Below are positions 10,801-21,752 of a DNA stretch of 22,762 bases, in pieces (position 1 is the first letter of the stretch; each line of letters opens with the position of its first letter). Below the pieces are notes generated by a model, which made no database searches, was not told where the DNA came from, and saw only the letters and a program-made list of their open reading frames with translations. The translations under genes were made by a program, and so were the position numbers. The stretch covers positions 1 to 22,762 of the forward strand of contig JANBQC010000209.1 in NCBI GenBank assembly GCA_027576995.1, given 5' to 3'. The DNA comes from Dimargaris cristalligena. Lineage: Eukaryota > Kickxellomycota > Dimargaritomycetes > Dimargaritales > Dimargaritaceae.

Positions 10801-13800
10801 TGATGCAAAACGCCATCAATACGGACCGGTTTTTAACTCCCGTGATTTTCCATCATCTGTTGGCTTTTGTGAATTTATTGGAACACCTGGCTAGCCAGAT
10901 GGTCGACGGGGGTGGTACCATGAGTAGTGGTAGTGGCGGTGGTATGAACGGCGGCATGGACTCGCCGGCCCATTCGGGTCACCGGCCGACTAAATCGGGT
11001 TCGGGGTCAGGCATGCTCGCCTCCTTCGGAGCTTCCTCCTCCACCCTGTTATCCGGCCCCGCGGCCGAACTGGCCGGTCTCCAACAGCTATTGCACTTCC
11101 AATTATTTCAAATTAGTCCCGGTCAGCTCCACCGGACCATCACCGAACTGTACCGCCAATTAGTGTTCAATATGCGCATCTGGCGGCGATCGTCCTTTAC
11201 CACCCAAATGGGGTACCTGGAAACCGTCAAATCCTCCGTACTCGCCCGGCCGGCCTATTTCCACCAGCAGGGTATTCATTTGCAGTTTATTTTGGATACA
11301 CTGGCCAGCGTTTATGGGAATGCCGGTGCTCCTCAGTCGTCGCAGTCCAACGGAGGGGATATTGACGACACGGCGAATGCTAGACTTCATGGCCCCGGAG
11401 CGATTCATACCGGCGCTCTGGGTCTGGATGGCATCACCCCGTATTCCAGCATAAACGCGGACGAACTTCGCGAATTACGTTCCGTGTTATTGGATACTGC
11501 GGTCGGCCTTGTCTTCGCCTCATCCGACCTCTCCGCTGACGTGCAATGTCTATTGGCCCACCTGGCCTGGGTACAGACTCGCGATCCCATTCATATCTAC
11601 GAACTACTTCAGCGCCTTTTGTCGGGCCTGCTGGAGGAGACTCGAGAATCCCTCAAGCAGACAGGGGGAAGGGGCAGTAGTTCTAGTACCGGCGGCAATA
11701 ATGGCCATTCGGGTAGTGGGGGGTCTACCGCAACCGCCCGCTGTCACGATTTAATGATTCAATTGCGGGACCATTGCTTCTTTCAGGTATTATGCAGTCT
11801 ACTGGAGGTCGACGATGATCAGCTGTCTAGTATCTGTATCGACTGGTTTATCATGCTGACCGTGTGGTCTACCCCTGCGACCACCCAGCCCCAGACCAAT
11901 CCCGGACCTATTCGTTCCTCAATTGCCATGAATCGGCGGGGCGCGGCGACCCAGCAGCCCCCACAACATAACTACCATCAGCCGCGGCAGTCGCAACATA
12001 ACCACCAGCGGACACCTAGTCGGGATCGATTGTGGGCGCCCACCGCCGCCCATCCCCCATCCGACGGTCAAATGGGCCCATCTACCCCCCCGCACCAGCA
12101 ATATAATAGCCACCTTTACCCGCCGGCCTCATCGAATAGCGGTGGTAGTGGGTCGTTCTTCTCCTCCCTTACCCGGCACTGGTCGTCATCACCGGGCCGA
12201 AGTGGGTCCCCTACCGGGTCACCCCACCATAACGGTCCACCCAGCCCCTATTCGGCCCATCGATGGGGCGGCATAACCTCTTCGCCCACCCCATCGTCCT
12301 CTTCCGGCCACGCGGCCACTGCCCACGGGGGTGGCAATTCATCACCGTCCCCCAGGTCCAACCGGGCCGCCCCCATCCACGCCAAATACGAAAGTAAGGC
12401 CATTGACTCCTCCCTGCATACCGCCATCGCCCCCCTCGACTGGGTTACCGAGAAACATCTCGATCTCCTCCTCACGGTGGTAGGTACCAAGCATACTTTG
12501 GGACCCGATACTTTACGGGCCCTCCTGCGGTTGGCCCGCCGGGTCAGTGTCTACGATATTCCGTCCTCGACCGCATCGTCAGTGTCCGCGGTCATGAGCC
12601 ACGTCGTCCGGGAAACCGGCAGCTTCCTCATTCGTGATATGAAACCTATTGTGATTTTATTGCGTATTTTGGCTAAACCGTCCGCCGATGAACGCATTCG
12701 CTGTGATGCACTATACCAATTGCTACTATCGTTTGGGTACGAATGGGACACAGAACCGGCTGCGGACACGGCCACCTCTACTGTACCCCCCGCTACAACG
12801 TCGCTCAATCCGTTTAAAATGACCACCGCCCCCTCGCCCATTAGCCAGCGGCCGTCCCTGGATACTTGGCGTATGGACCCGCGGCGCTTTATCAGCCGCC
12901 GGGCTTCGCAGGATCCCCATAGCGACGAGGTCGACGATTATTGTATGCTATTGGAACAGGAGGGGCCCTGGCAGCAACCCTTGATTTTGATGGCGGCTGA
13001 TTTGTTTACCCCCGGGTTACTGGAGCGCAAGAATCAGCTAGGGACGACGACAACGGCGACAACGGTAGACCCCACCGCATTCGACGCCGATACTACCGAC
13101 CCAACCACCGAATCCAACAGCGCGACCCTAGCCATGGCCCTATTAGAGCACGTACTCTACCGCCAGCTACTCCTTTCCACGGCCGGCGATGCCTGTGTGG
13201 TGCAAACCATCGTACACTTGTGGGCCACTCTGCCCGCGGGTAATTGCGCCGCCCCCTTTGCCGGTCGCCTACTCTATCGCTTGGTCCGCCGACTCAATTA
13301 CAATCTATATGGACCCGGCCGCCGGGCGACCAATCTATTGGCCCGGATGGAACCCGTGCAATGGAAGAACCTCGGATCCCTGGTGCAGTTGAGTATGGAC
13401 TTCCTCTTTAACCACCGGGAATACAGTACCCATTTGGACGAGAATTGGCCCGCTCTGCATCAGCAAATCGCGACCACCTTGGCCACCGGCAATGGGAGTA
13501 GCCATGGCGGTAGTGGGGGCGACTATCCGGGCTCGACAGGATTGTCGTCGTCGGCGTTGTCCTTCATGTCCCTATTGGGGGTATTGGCTCCGGTAGGAGG
13601 GGGTCATTCGCAATTCGGTGGGTCGTCCGGAGGTGGTTTGGCCTCGGGAGGTCGATCGTTTGATCTGTTGGGTGACATGGTTGGTAGCAGTGGGGGTCGA
13701 AAGAATTCCGGTCAAGTGGTGTTCCGTACGCCCCGAAACCCCTGGGACGACCAGCCTAAATTTGTACTTCTTTTGACCCAATTTCTGATTTGTATGAGCG

Positions 13801-16800
13801 AATCCTACGAGGTAATTGATAATATTCAATTAAACTGGTACCATGATTTCCAGTTTTGTGATAATTGCCTGATTTGCAAAGTGTTTTGATCTAAATACTA
13901 ATACTAATACCATAATCTAACTCCAATTTAACCCTCTGACCTCCCTCTTTCTCGCCCCTTTTTGTCATCCGAAACCTATGTATAACCTAATTAGGCGCCC
14001 GGTAATCTTTGTCATAACGCATTGCGCCTACTGGTTCACGGAATCCAAAGTGCCCACTTTGAACATTTCGGTGCCATCGCTCAGTTAACCATGCGTTTGC
14101 TCGAACGGCACCCGCCCCTATTCAAGGGGACAGCGAAGCGTACGCCCCTGAGCCCAACCATGTTTGTGGGTCCGGACGGACATACTTTCATGAGCTCCCA
14201 TACTTCTGGACCGAACAGTAACGGCTGCGTCGATGATCCGGCCTTGCAGGAATTTTACTGCCAACGCAATTGCGGTATTCAGACCCGTATCCTGGCCCTG
14301 GTGGGTTATATCCACGAGGCCCTGGTTTTTGTACGGGGTTCTGAACCAACTGGCTCCGAGGAGGTCAAGCGCCAGATCCAGGAACTGCTGTCTCTCTACA
14401 TGTACGTTTTCCATCGCTACCGGTCGTACCTCATCGATGTTTGCCAACCCAGTTCCCTGATATCACCCTCGGCTAACACATTGCCAATACGTCGAAGTGC
14501 CCATACGCTTCGTCGCCCGACCCTGCCGAGTGACGGGGGTGGCTCTTCAGCCGACCTGGCCCAAATGCTCTACAATCCTTCGGAAGCGGAAAAGGCCCCG
14601 ACCAATGCATATTCCCGACCCACGGGGGTAAGTCTGTCCCTTCCCCGTGGAGGAGGAGGTCCACCCTCCCCGCGCCCGCGTAGCACTAGTCTTTCCCAAA
14701 ACTCACCCTGGACCGGCATGGACACCGATGCCCGTATCTTCGAGAAGTTCATCCAAAGCCCGGCCTGGTTGGAGGTTTACAACGACTTTTGCTTGGATAG
14801 CATGAAAGGTCTGGAGGAGGAGGAGGCCTCGCATTTCCCGCACAAGATCCAAGGGTTCATGAAGATGGTCAGGGACGGTTTGGTTGAAATTCGCCATAGT
14901 GAGAATAACTTAACCCGGCACCGACGGGCCATCAAACTCAGTACGGCCGAGTCGATCCAAACGATGTTGGCGGCCGAGTCCAATCGGTGGAGTGACTTGG
15001 AACGGTCGTACTACCAAAGCCAGGGAACCTTATGGCAGCGCTGGCGGGAATTCGTGCTACCGTTGGTGGATGACCACGGTCCGTGGTCTTTGGCGAGTTC
15101 GCACCCCCTCGCTTTAGACATCCGGCGGCAATTAAACGGCGGTTCGCAGGCCCAGGACGACGGTCGGGCGCTGTTGATTGACCATTTTCTGGCCCCGAGT
15201 TGGCGCTGGTGTTTCCCGGTCGTCTTACAAGCCCCCGAACGTCACTGGTTGGTCAGCGGCCTCGAGAATCGGTCCCGCATGCGGTTGAGCCTCACCCCGA
15301 ATGAGTTTTTCGACCCCCACGTGACTGCCATCCTTCGCCGGGATAAGCACGGTCCCAAATCACCGGTGGGTATCCATTTCTTCCCGCCAGGCCGGGGCCC
15401 CGCGGGTCTCATGTCCATGCGAACAGACTCACTGGGTGGTAGTAGCGTAGCGAGAATGCCCCTTCTGCACACGTTTTATCCTTTGGTACTCAGTCCCCAA
15501 GGGGGGTATCCGGCCCCCTACGGGGGCGATGGGCGAAGTGGGGCAGCCATGGCAGCGGGCACTGGTGCAGGGCATACGCGCCGTCTCACCGACCCCGGTA
15601 TTCGGACCCGTCGCTTGACCTCAGCCACCTCGCGCTCTTCTTTACTGAAAATGACCCCCCCTTCCTCGGCCTCATCCCGAACCCATTCGGTGTCGATCCC
15701 CGACGGTCGAACCGAGGTATCGGGTACCGCTCTGGACCGCACCCGGGCCGGATCCATTCATCAGCCTTCAGCGTCCTCAACGATGCACCTCCGTGGACCA
15801 TCGTCGGTCTCCGTGTCGATGGAAGAATGGGGGTGGGTGACCACCAATTACGACGTCACCACCGACCGCCAGGCCATGATTTCGGCCGGGGGGTCGACGG
15901 ACATGGACGACCTCGACGAGGCCTATTCGAAACACACCTTTAGCGTGTATTGCGAACTGGTCCTCAATCTGCATAGTACCCGGGGCCACCTCAAAGTAAC
16001 CGATAAGACCCTGCGTTTCTACCCCGAGGCCAATTCGGTGGGGGAGGCGAGTGGTGATCCGGCGGATACCTCCGCGGGCGCGACGGGGGGTAGCAGTGGT
16101 AGTGGTGGTGGTAGCAGTGGAGGCGCGGCCGGTACGTCCGCCACGCTCCCCCCGGTACTCACCCATGAACTGCTCCGTATCCGATCGTGGCCGTTGGGCG
16201 ATTTAACTTCGATTCATTTCCGCCGGTACAAACTGCGCAAATCGGCCGTGGAACTCTTCTTCGCCACCCAAACGAGCTTTTTTTTCAATTTCCCCCACAC
16301 GAAGGACCGCACCCGGTTCTGCGCCAAAGTCACCACCGTCAATTCCCGCTGCGTGATGTATACGGGCCTCAAGTCCCCCAAAGTGTCACGGGAGTTACAC
16401 GATATGACCCAGCGCTGGCAAAGACGGGAACTGTCCAATTTCGACTACTTGATGGGCTTAAATACACTGGCGGGGCGTTCCTATAATGACATGACCCAGT
16501 ACCCCGTGTTCCCCTGGATTATCAAGGATTATACGTCTGACACCCTGGATTTGAACGACCCGGAGCGCACGTTCCGGGATCTGACTAAACCGGTGGGAGC
16601 TCTTAACCCCGACCGCCTGCGCCGGTACATTGAACGCTACCACGGGTTCGAGGATCCGACGGGGGTAGTGAAGAAATTCCATTACGGGACCCATTATTCC
16701 ACCGCGGCCTCCGTGGCCCATTTCCTCATCCGCTTGGAACCCTTCACGTCAGTGCATATCGGCCTGCAGAGTGGCAAGTTCGACCATGCCGATCGGCAGT

Positions 16801-19800
16801 TTCACTCCATTGCCGAGGCCTGGCAGTCGTGTACCAAGGGGAGTGGCGATGTGAAGGAATTGATCCCCGAGTTCTTTTACTTGCCGGAATTTTTGACCAA
16901 TGGAAACCACTGGAACCTGGGTCGTAAACAAGACGGAACCACCCTGGGGGACGTCCAGCTCCCGCCTTGGGCATCTTCCCCAACGGCCTTTATCAGGATG
17001 CACCGGGCCGCCCTGGAATCGGACTACGTCTCGACCCATTTGCATCATTGGATCGACCTCATCTTCGGCTTTCAACAGACGGGCCAGGCAGCCGTGGATG
17101 CCCATAACGTGTTCTACTACCTTACTTACGAGGACGCGGTGGATGTCGACACCATCGCTAACCCCGTTGACCGACGTAGCGCGGAGAACCAGATTCATTA
17201 TTTCGGACAAACGCCGTCCCAGCTATTCGCCACCCCCCATGTACAACGGTACACGCCGGCCCCTTCTCCACTAACGGACTACATGTTCATTAGTGCGGAT
17301 GCGGTCGCCCACGGTGGCCGGGCCGAGGAAGGGGGAAGCTATACCAATGGGGTCCCGGTCGAACGCCGCCAAACTCTGAGTGAAGGACGGAAACCGTCGT
17401 CTTACCGACCGTCCGCGGATACCACCGACACCGCGGTTGATTCAACCCCCTCCGCTACGACGCTCACCTTCGCCGAAACCCTCCAGCTGCCGCATCGGCA
17501 ACAGCCCTTTGCGTGGTCGTTATTCCACCCCGACTGCCCGACCAAAACGTTTGCCATTCGCACCAATCATTTAGGAATGTGTGCGGTGATGGCCCGACCC
17601 ATACCGGACCGCGTGGGCGACACCTGGCAGCAAACCCTGGTAATGGTGGACAATCGCGGCCACTGTCGAACCCACCGGCTCGTCTTCGCCACGACCAACC
17701 CATCATTCCGATTTGAACTCGATTCTACGGTCCGGCTCCTACCTGATGTTCTGTCCACTACCCCCCTGTCAATGGCGACCCACGCCCAGATGGGTATCGC
17801 GGCAAACATACCACCCCCGCCTCTGCCCCTACCCATGCACAGCGCCCTTAGTCCCATGTTCCGCAAATTATCCGGCCCCTTGCGCCTGGACCGACGTGGC
17901 CTTCATGACCGACTAGCCTCGTTTTGCCCTTACAAACACCAATTGGCCTTCATTGCCAGTCCGGGGGTATTAATCGTCGATACCCGACACTGGGACGGCG
18001 CTATCCGACTCCGGGAAGCGGGTCTCTACGCTGGGGCCCAAGGGGTGCGCTCCGAAGCCATCCGCCGGGCCGAGGCCCTCGAAACCGCGTTATTGGGTTC
18101 GCTGGTGGACCTAGGCCAGTCCATGAGTGTCCCGTCGTCCCCGTTAGTGGCTGACAACGGGGGACCCCTGGTGGCCAGCCGAAACCACTCGATCCGGTCG
18201 GGATTCGTGCACGTTGACGACGGCCGGACTTCGTCGGTCGGTTCGTTGGGGTTGGGAGCCGGTGATTCAACATCGACCTTGGGGTTAATGTCGGGCGACG
18301 GAAGCGAAGGTGAGGTTGCTGCCCCACCCGTACAGCCTATCCGATCCCACCAGTTTGCCACTCAGGCGACTGGTATTTTCGCTTCATCATCAACATTTAC
18401 TACTTCTGCTACTTCGGCGGCCACGGTTCCTGTTTCCTCCTCCGGAAGTGGACCCGCCTCCTCAACTCCACCGACCTCGGGCCCATCGCCCGTAGTCGCC
18501 CTCACCTCCGCCCTGGCCCAAGACCCCCTCCAGTGTGTGCACGCGAGTCGTAACGGGGCGTGGTTGGTAGCCGGTACCCAAAATGGCCTACTGCATGTTT
18601 ACCAGCTCATGCTGAAACCCGAGTTTAGTCCGACGGAACCGGCCTCCTACTCCCTGGATCTACGAATAGACTGTGCACGCGACGGTCTCTTCGTCGCTGC
18701 CGCGGCCCCCGGGGGATGGACTCCGGCTGCTTCGGCACCAACCCAAAGTGGAGTGCAATCCACCGTACCACTGCGTACCCTAACCGGTCGAACGGATCGT
18801 TCCCTGGTCGGCGGAGACACCCATGCCGATACCTACGTTAGTCAGGTTCTGGGAGCTGAGCAACTGTATATGAATTCCTTCGGCCACTACGGCAAGCCCC
18901 ACTACTGCTACAGTACCAACCGGCACCAAGCTCCGGTCACCGAAGTGGTTGTGGCCGCCGAGTACAATTTGGTGGTGTCCGGGGATGCGGCTGGTCGCTG
19001 TATCATGTGGACCCTACTCACCGGCCAATACAACCGTACCCTAGACCCCGCCGCCCTACTATTTTCCACCCCGTATTATACGGGTCAGTGGCGCGTCGAA
19101 CTCATCCAGATATCGTCGAGGGGGGACCTTATTATATATTCCCGCCGAGTCTCATCGGATACTCCCTCGTACCTGGCGGACGGCGGGGATGATCTAGAAC
19201 CCGACGAGGACGACGAACCCACCGCCTCAGTGGACGCCCTGCTGTCGGTGTACAATGTGAATGGCTCTCTAGTGGGCTACCATCTCTTCACGGAAGCCCC
19301 TTGCTACCCCCGGCGCAACACCCAGTATATTCAGACCTACGATCGGTGGCACGACCTGGTGGCCCTCAAGGGGCGCTACGATACCCTGGCCTGTCCAGCT
19401 GGATGGGGGGGTCCCGCTGCCCCCGCCATTACGGTACTACCGGGCATTATTGACATGGCCCTGACCCGCCACGGGGACTATTTGGTCACTGTGGACGTAT
19501 TTCACAAGGTGGCCATTTATGACTTGGACGCCCTGGATTTCCCCGAGAGAAAGGGGGGTCCCGCTAGGAGTTCCAACCCTAATAGCCCTAGCCAACAACC
19601 GCCTAACCATCGAAGTCAGACCATGGGTACGGATACGGAAATGGAAATGGCTGCCCTACCCTCGCCCGCTCACATTCCGTGGGTCCGGGTATTCGATCTC
19701 CCCTGGCTGCCCTCCGCCGTCGCGCTGTCCCTTACTGAACAGCAAATTATTGTCACTGGAAGTGAAGGTCAAATTGTGGTTATTGCCGTGGACGATCCCA

Positions 19801-19805
19801 ATTAA
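7368..19805 (+). CDS. Giant neurobeachin-type BEACH protein
   Basis: Two exons (7368-13811 and 13995-19805) encode 4,084 residues. BEACH proteins of this class (neurobeachin, LRBA, LYST, Dictyostelium Lvs proteins, yeast Bph1) are cytoplasmic scaffolds in vesicle trafficking, sorting and endolysosome function. Order: helical N-terminus (1-480); concanavalin-A-like domain (about 484-785, with GYSIAFWFCIEP and RPGHWYHLVVSH); armadillo/DUF4704-like region (about 980-1320, with ALAVLGGPAVFLPFLARLD and NMRIWRRSSFTTQ); pre-PH region with ENRSRMRLSL and FDPH; PH-BEACH (about 2790-2930); BEACH (about 2952-3231, with NFDYLMGLNTLAGRSYND, QYPVFPWI, FFYLPEFLTN, DVQLPPWASSP, LHHWIDLIFGF, YYLTYEDAVDVDTI and FGQTPSQL); then WD40 blades to the end. 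YYLTYE and FGQTPSQL fit neurobeachin/LRBA better than the ALFY branch. The frame is open from 7272, but 7368 is its first ATG. Low-complexity tracts are frequent. All expected domains are present, so it looks functional. Confidence 0.93.
7764..7802 (+). repeat. In-frame (ACT)13 microsatellite encoding poly-Thr
   Basis: Thirteen consecutive ACT codons encode Thr 133-145 in the disordered part of the BEACH protein's N-terminus. Pure codon repetition, without synonymous changes, suggests recent expansion by slippage, so the length is likely to vary between strains. Because the unit is three bases, length changes keep the frame. Confidence 0.95.
11881..12390 (+). other. Disordered Ser/Pro/His/Gln-rich insert in BEACH scaffold
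   Basis: Residues about 1505-1675 of the BEACH protein form a low-complexity stretch, first His/Gln-rich (QQPPQHNYHQPRQSQHNHQ) and then Ser/Pro/Gly-rich with many SP pairs. Ordered helical sequence resumes at DWVTEKHLDLLLTVVG. No splice signals bound it in a way that would remove it cleanly, so I take it as coding. Repeated SP motifs suggest proline-directed phosphorylation, which is inference. Confidence 0.7.
13812..13994 (+). other. Intron of the BEACH gene (183 nt, phase 0)
   Basis: The first coding exon runs into AT-rich sequence and a TGA at 13887-13889. The second starts in another frame behind a TAG at 13992-13994. A phase-0 intron with donor GAG|gtaatt and acceptor aattag|GCG joins them without loss of frame. 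A CTGAC branch-like site near 13935 is followed by a pyrimidine tract, and the first AG after it is the proposed acceptor. The intron also holds a tandem TACTAATACTAATAC at 13896-13910, two copies of a yeast-like branch core. A weaker alternative donor (AAA|gtgttt at 13883) would add 24 AT-rich codons. Confidence 0.88.
15921..17240 (+). other. PH-BEACH plus BEACH domain module
   Basis: This is the diagnostic core of the protein. The PH-like domain begins near KHTFSVYCELV (residue 2794) and ends near KVTTVN (about 2930). It pairs with the BEACH domain that starts at MTQRWQRRELSNFDYLM (residue 2952) and ends at FGQTPSQLFATPH. The linker of about 20 residues is normal for the family. The BEACH domain has the usual length of about 280 residues and all the conserved blocks I expect. 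The PH part contains a Gly/Ser-rich insertion at residues 2828-2864 (16032-16142). Confidence 0.93.
18522..19802 (+). other. C-terminal WD40 propeller region
   Basis: Degenerate WD40-type blades follow a Ser/Thr-rich linker. Recognisable units include NGAWLVAGTQNGLLHVYQL, EYNLVVSGDAAGRCIMWTL, RHGDYLVTVDVFHKVAIYDL and EQQIIVTGSEGQIVVIAV at the C-terminus. Earlier blade-like pieces lie just after the BEACH domain (around 17505-17990). BEACH proteins usually end in such a propeller, which binds partners. The exact blade count cannot be read by eye. Confidence 0.8.
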
Positions 19806-19935
19806 TCTGCTGAAATTGGCTAAACTCGACGACATTGATGGATAGCCTGAGACACCCCAGCCTTTTACCGCCCATTCTTTAATTATCATGTCGATTGTCT
19901 ACTCCGCTATACGTGTCTCTACTATTCGACAGTGT

Positions 19936-19946
19936 TATATATATAT
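19936..19946 (+). terminator. Candidate 3'-end processing element (TATATATATAT)
   Basis: A TATATATATAT run 131 nt beyond the BEACH stop codon, followed by a T-rich stretch (TTGTCTTTCTTGT), resembles the UA-rich efficiency elements of fungal polyadenylation sites. An AATAAA also occurs near 20398. The cleavage site itself cannot be placed. Confidence 0.25.
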
Positions 19947-21368
19947 TGTCTTTCTTGTATGAGGGTGATTGTTGATGGGTTCTTACTGTATGATAACTGT
20001 GGCTCTTCCCCGCCCCCATACACACATATTTACACCGTGTATTATTTTTATTGGATGTGGTGTTCCTTTAGGTAATTTGGATGAGGTGGCTGGTATTTTT
20101 GATGAATGTGTGTATATTCACTAATAGAGAGGAAGCGAACCCTTCCATTGTACATCACTCTCTGGACGGAGATACATTGCTTAGCGTAGCTTATTTTATT
20201 TTTAAAAAAATGAAAGAGTGGAAATATGGAACAGTTTTGTTTTGCTTCTTCATGCTCCCCCCCCCTTTATCCCAAACACCTGTGCTAGCGTTTCATGCCT
20301 GTATATGTTTTATTCATCATTTTATTTACCATCACAGCACATTCACGCTCATGATAAAATCAGTCTTCCCACGTGTGCACTCCCTGGCATGATAAAAATA
20401 AACGCCAATTTACTGTCAGTCATTTGATTAGCTTCAAATTGAACAGGCATGGAATGGCAATCCATTGCTCGAAAGCGGGGTAGTTTCAGTAGATTTAATA
20501 TTTAAATCTAAACATTATAACACTATTGGTGCGCAGCAAGTTTCATTGCATTTACAATGGGAATGGTGGATACTATAGGAATTGATTGTGCGAGCTATCC
20601 GAGTACCGAAAATAATCATTATACCTTGGTGAATACCAGTTGAAACAGTAGATAAAATGGTGGAGTATAGGATTCAGCATGTAGAAGCCATTCTACAGTA
20701 CATCAGTACATTGGTATGGCCACTCTATAAAATCGATAAATCAGGGCCCGCCATGTATTATCATTCACATTGAGGCAGCGTTGGTGCTGGTGGTCATTTA
20801 GAGAACATTAATAACCAGGCGGTAGTTTTGGTGTTATCAGAAACTCCATTAGAAGTCGGACGTAAAAATAGACCATCCAAAATGTATATACAATCATGTT
20901 ACCAGAATCATACCAGCCAGGAATCAATGAGGTGGGAAATGATAGTGATAGGTTTTTTGACAAATGGGGTCAATCCCGGAGTGTGAGAGAGCCCCGTATT
21001 GCTAAAAATGGCCTGGCGCCACAACAGAGGTGGCCGTTTTATGCTGAGGAGAGAGAGCAAAGACTTGGGGGGTAAAGTGGGGTAGAGTGGAGCGAAATGG
21101 AGTATGAGACACGAAATAGCCACTGTCGCGGTATTGGAGAAACCACCAGACCAACAGTAGAATCCCGAAAGAACGACAGATTGAGGGAGGGGGGTCAGTT
21201 CAGCACAGCTGTAACAATCTATAGTGCTAGATTCTCATTAAAACAATTGTACATTACTGGAAAGTTGAATCACAAATTGTAGGAACATACTGTACTGCGG
21301 GGGAGGGGAATTTGGTCTCAAAAAGTACAGTTATACTGGTCTTGGTGGGAAGGAAGCGTGGAGGGATT

Positions 21369-21384
21369 TCCGCCGACCGGCGGA
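21369..21384. promoter_or_regulatory. GC-rich palindrome TCCGCCGACCGGCGGA
   Basis: Arms TCCGCCG and CGGCGGA are perfect inverted repeats separated by AC, in an otherwise AT-rich spacer. Paired CGG/CCG triplets are the type of site bound by fungal Zn(II)2Cys6 factors. It lies about 125 bp upstream of a TATA element and about 370 bp upstream of the small secreted-protein gene. Role as an operator is inference. Confidence 0.4.
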
Positions 21385-21509
21385 TCTCTGTAAAAATCAA
21401 CGACAAAGTGCCTTTATCAGCCCCCTTTCTCTCCAGCTGACTCGATTCTTTCGATTCTCAGAAAAAATCGATGAATTTAATTTTCTGCGAGTTACCTATC
21501 CTAGGGATT

Positions 21510-21518
21510 TATATAAAG
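21510..21518 (+). promoter_or_regulatory. TATA box of the small secreted-protein gene
   Basis: TATATAAAG is a near-consensus TATA box. It is followed by a purine-rich stretch and then pyrimidine-rich leader sequence (TTATCTTTTATTTCC and later CCCATCTTCCCGCATCCCATC) up to the ATG at 21753. The distance of 243 nt to the ATG is plausible for a fungal leader or a leader with an intron. Confidence 0.5.
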
Positions 21519-21752
21519 AGGAGTGTGCACTCGGTCTGCATTATCTTTTATTTCCAACCTTAATAATGTAATTCTTAATGCACCCCTACTTTTATGAACC
21601 CTTATGATTAATAAACCCCGTGTTTTTATCTGAGATTCTTCCAATATTTAACTAGTCTATATCTTGAATTTCTTAGCCCCTTATTATCTACCCCATCTTC
21701 CCGCATCCCATCTGATATACAATTCCCTCTATTTCTTTACATATATCCCATC

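Larger units (their letters stand above)
19806..21752. other. Spacer after the BEACH gene
   Basis: AT-rich sequence with no supportable gene. It holds the BEACH gene's 3' end region, a 9-bp inverted repeat at 20490-20510, a 7-bp hairpin at 20680-20697, a 16-bp GC-rich palindrome at 21369-21384 and a TATA element at 21510-21518. A 103-codon frame starting at the ATG at 20081 has AT-driven composition and no motif, and I do not accept it as a gene. Confidence 0.5.

Noticed and set aside
7277..19889. Many antisense and alternate-frame reading frames of 60-150 codons within the BEACH gene
   Set aside because: They lie under a strongly supported coding sequence, have Pro/Arg/Gly-skewed composition typical of GC-rich shadow frames, and show no domains.
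20081..20392. A 103-codon frame starting at ATG 20081
   Set aside because: AT-driven composition, no motif, lies in the BEACH gene's 3' region, and overlaps another frame of the same kind.
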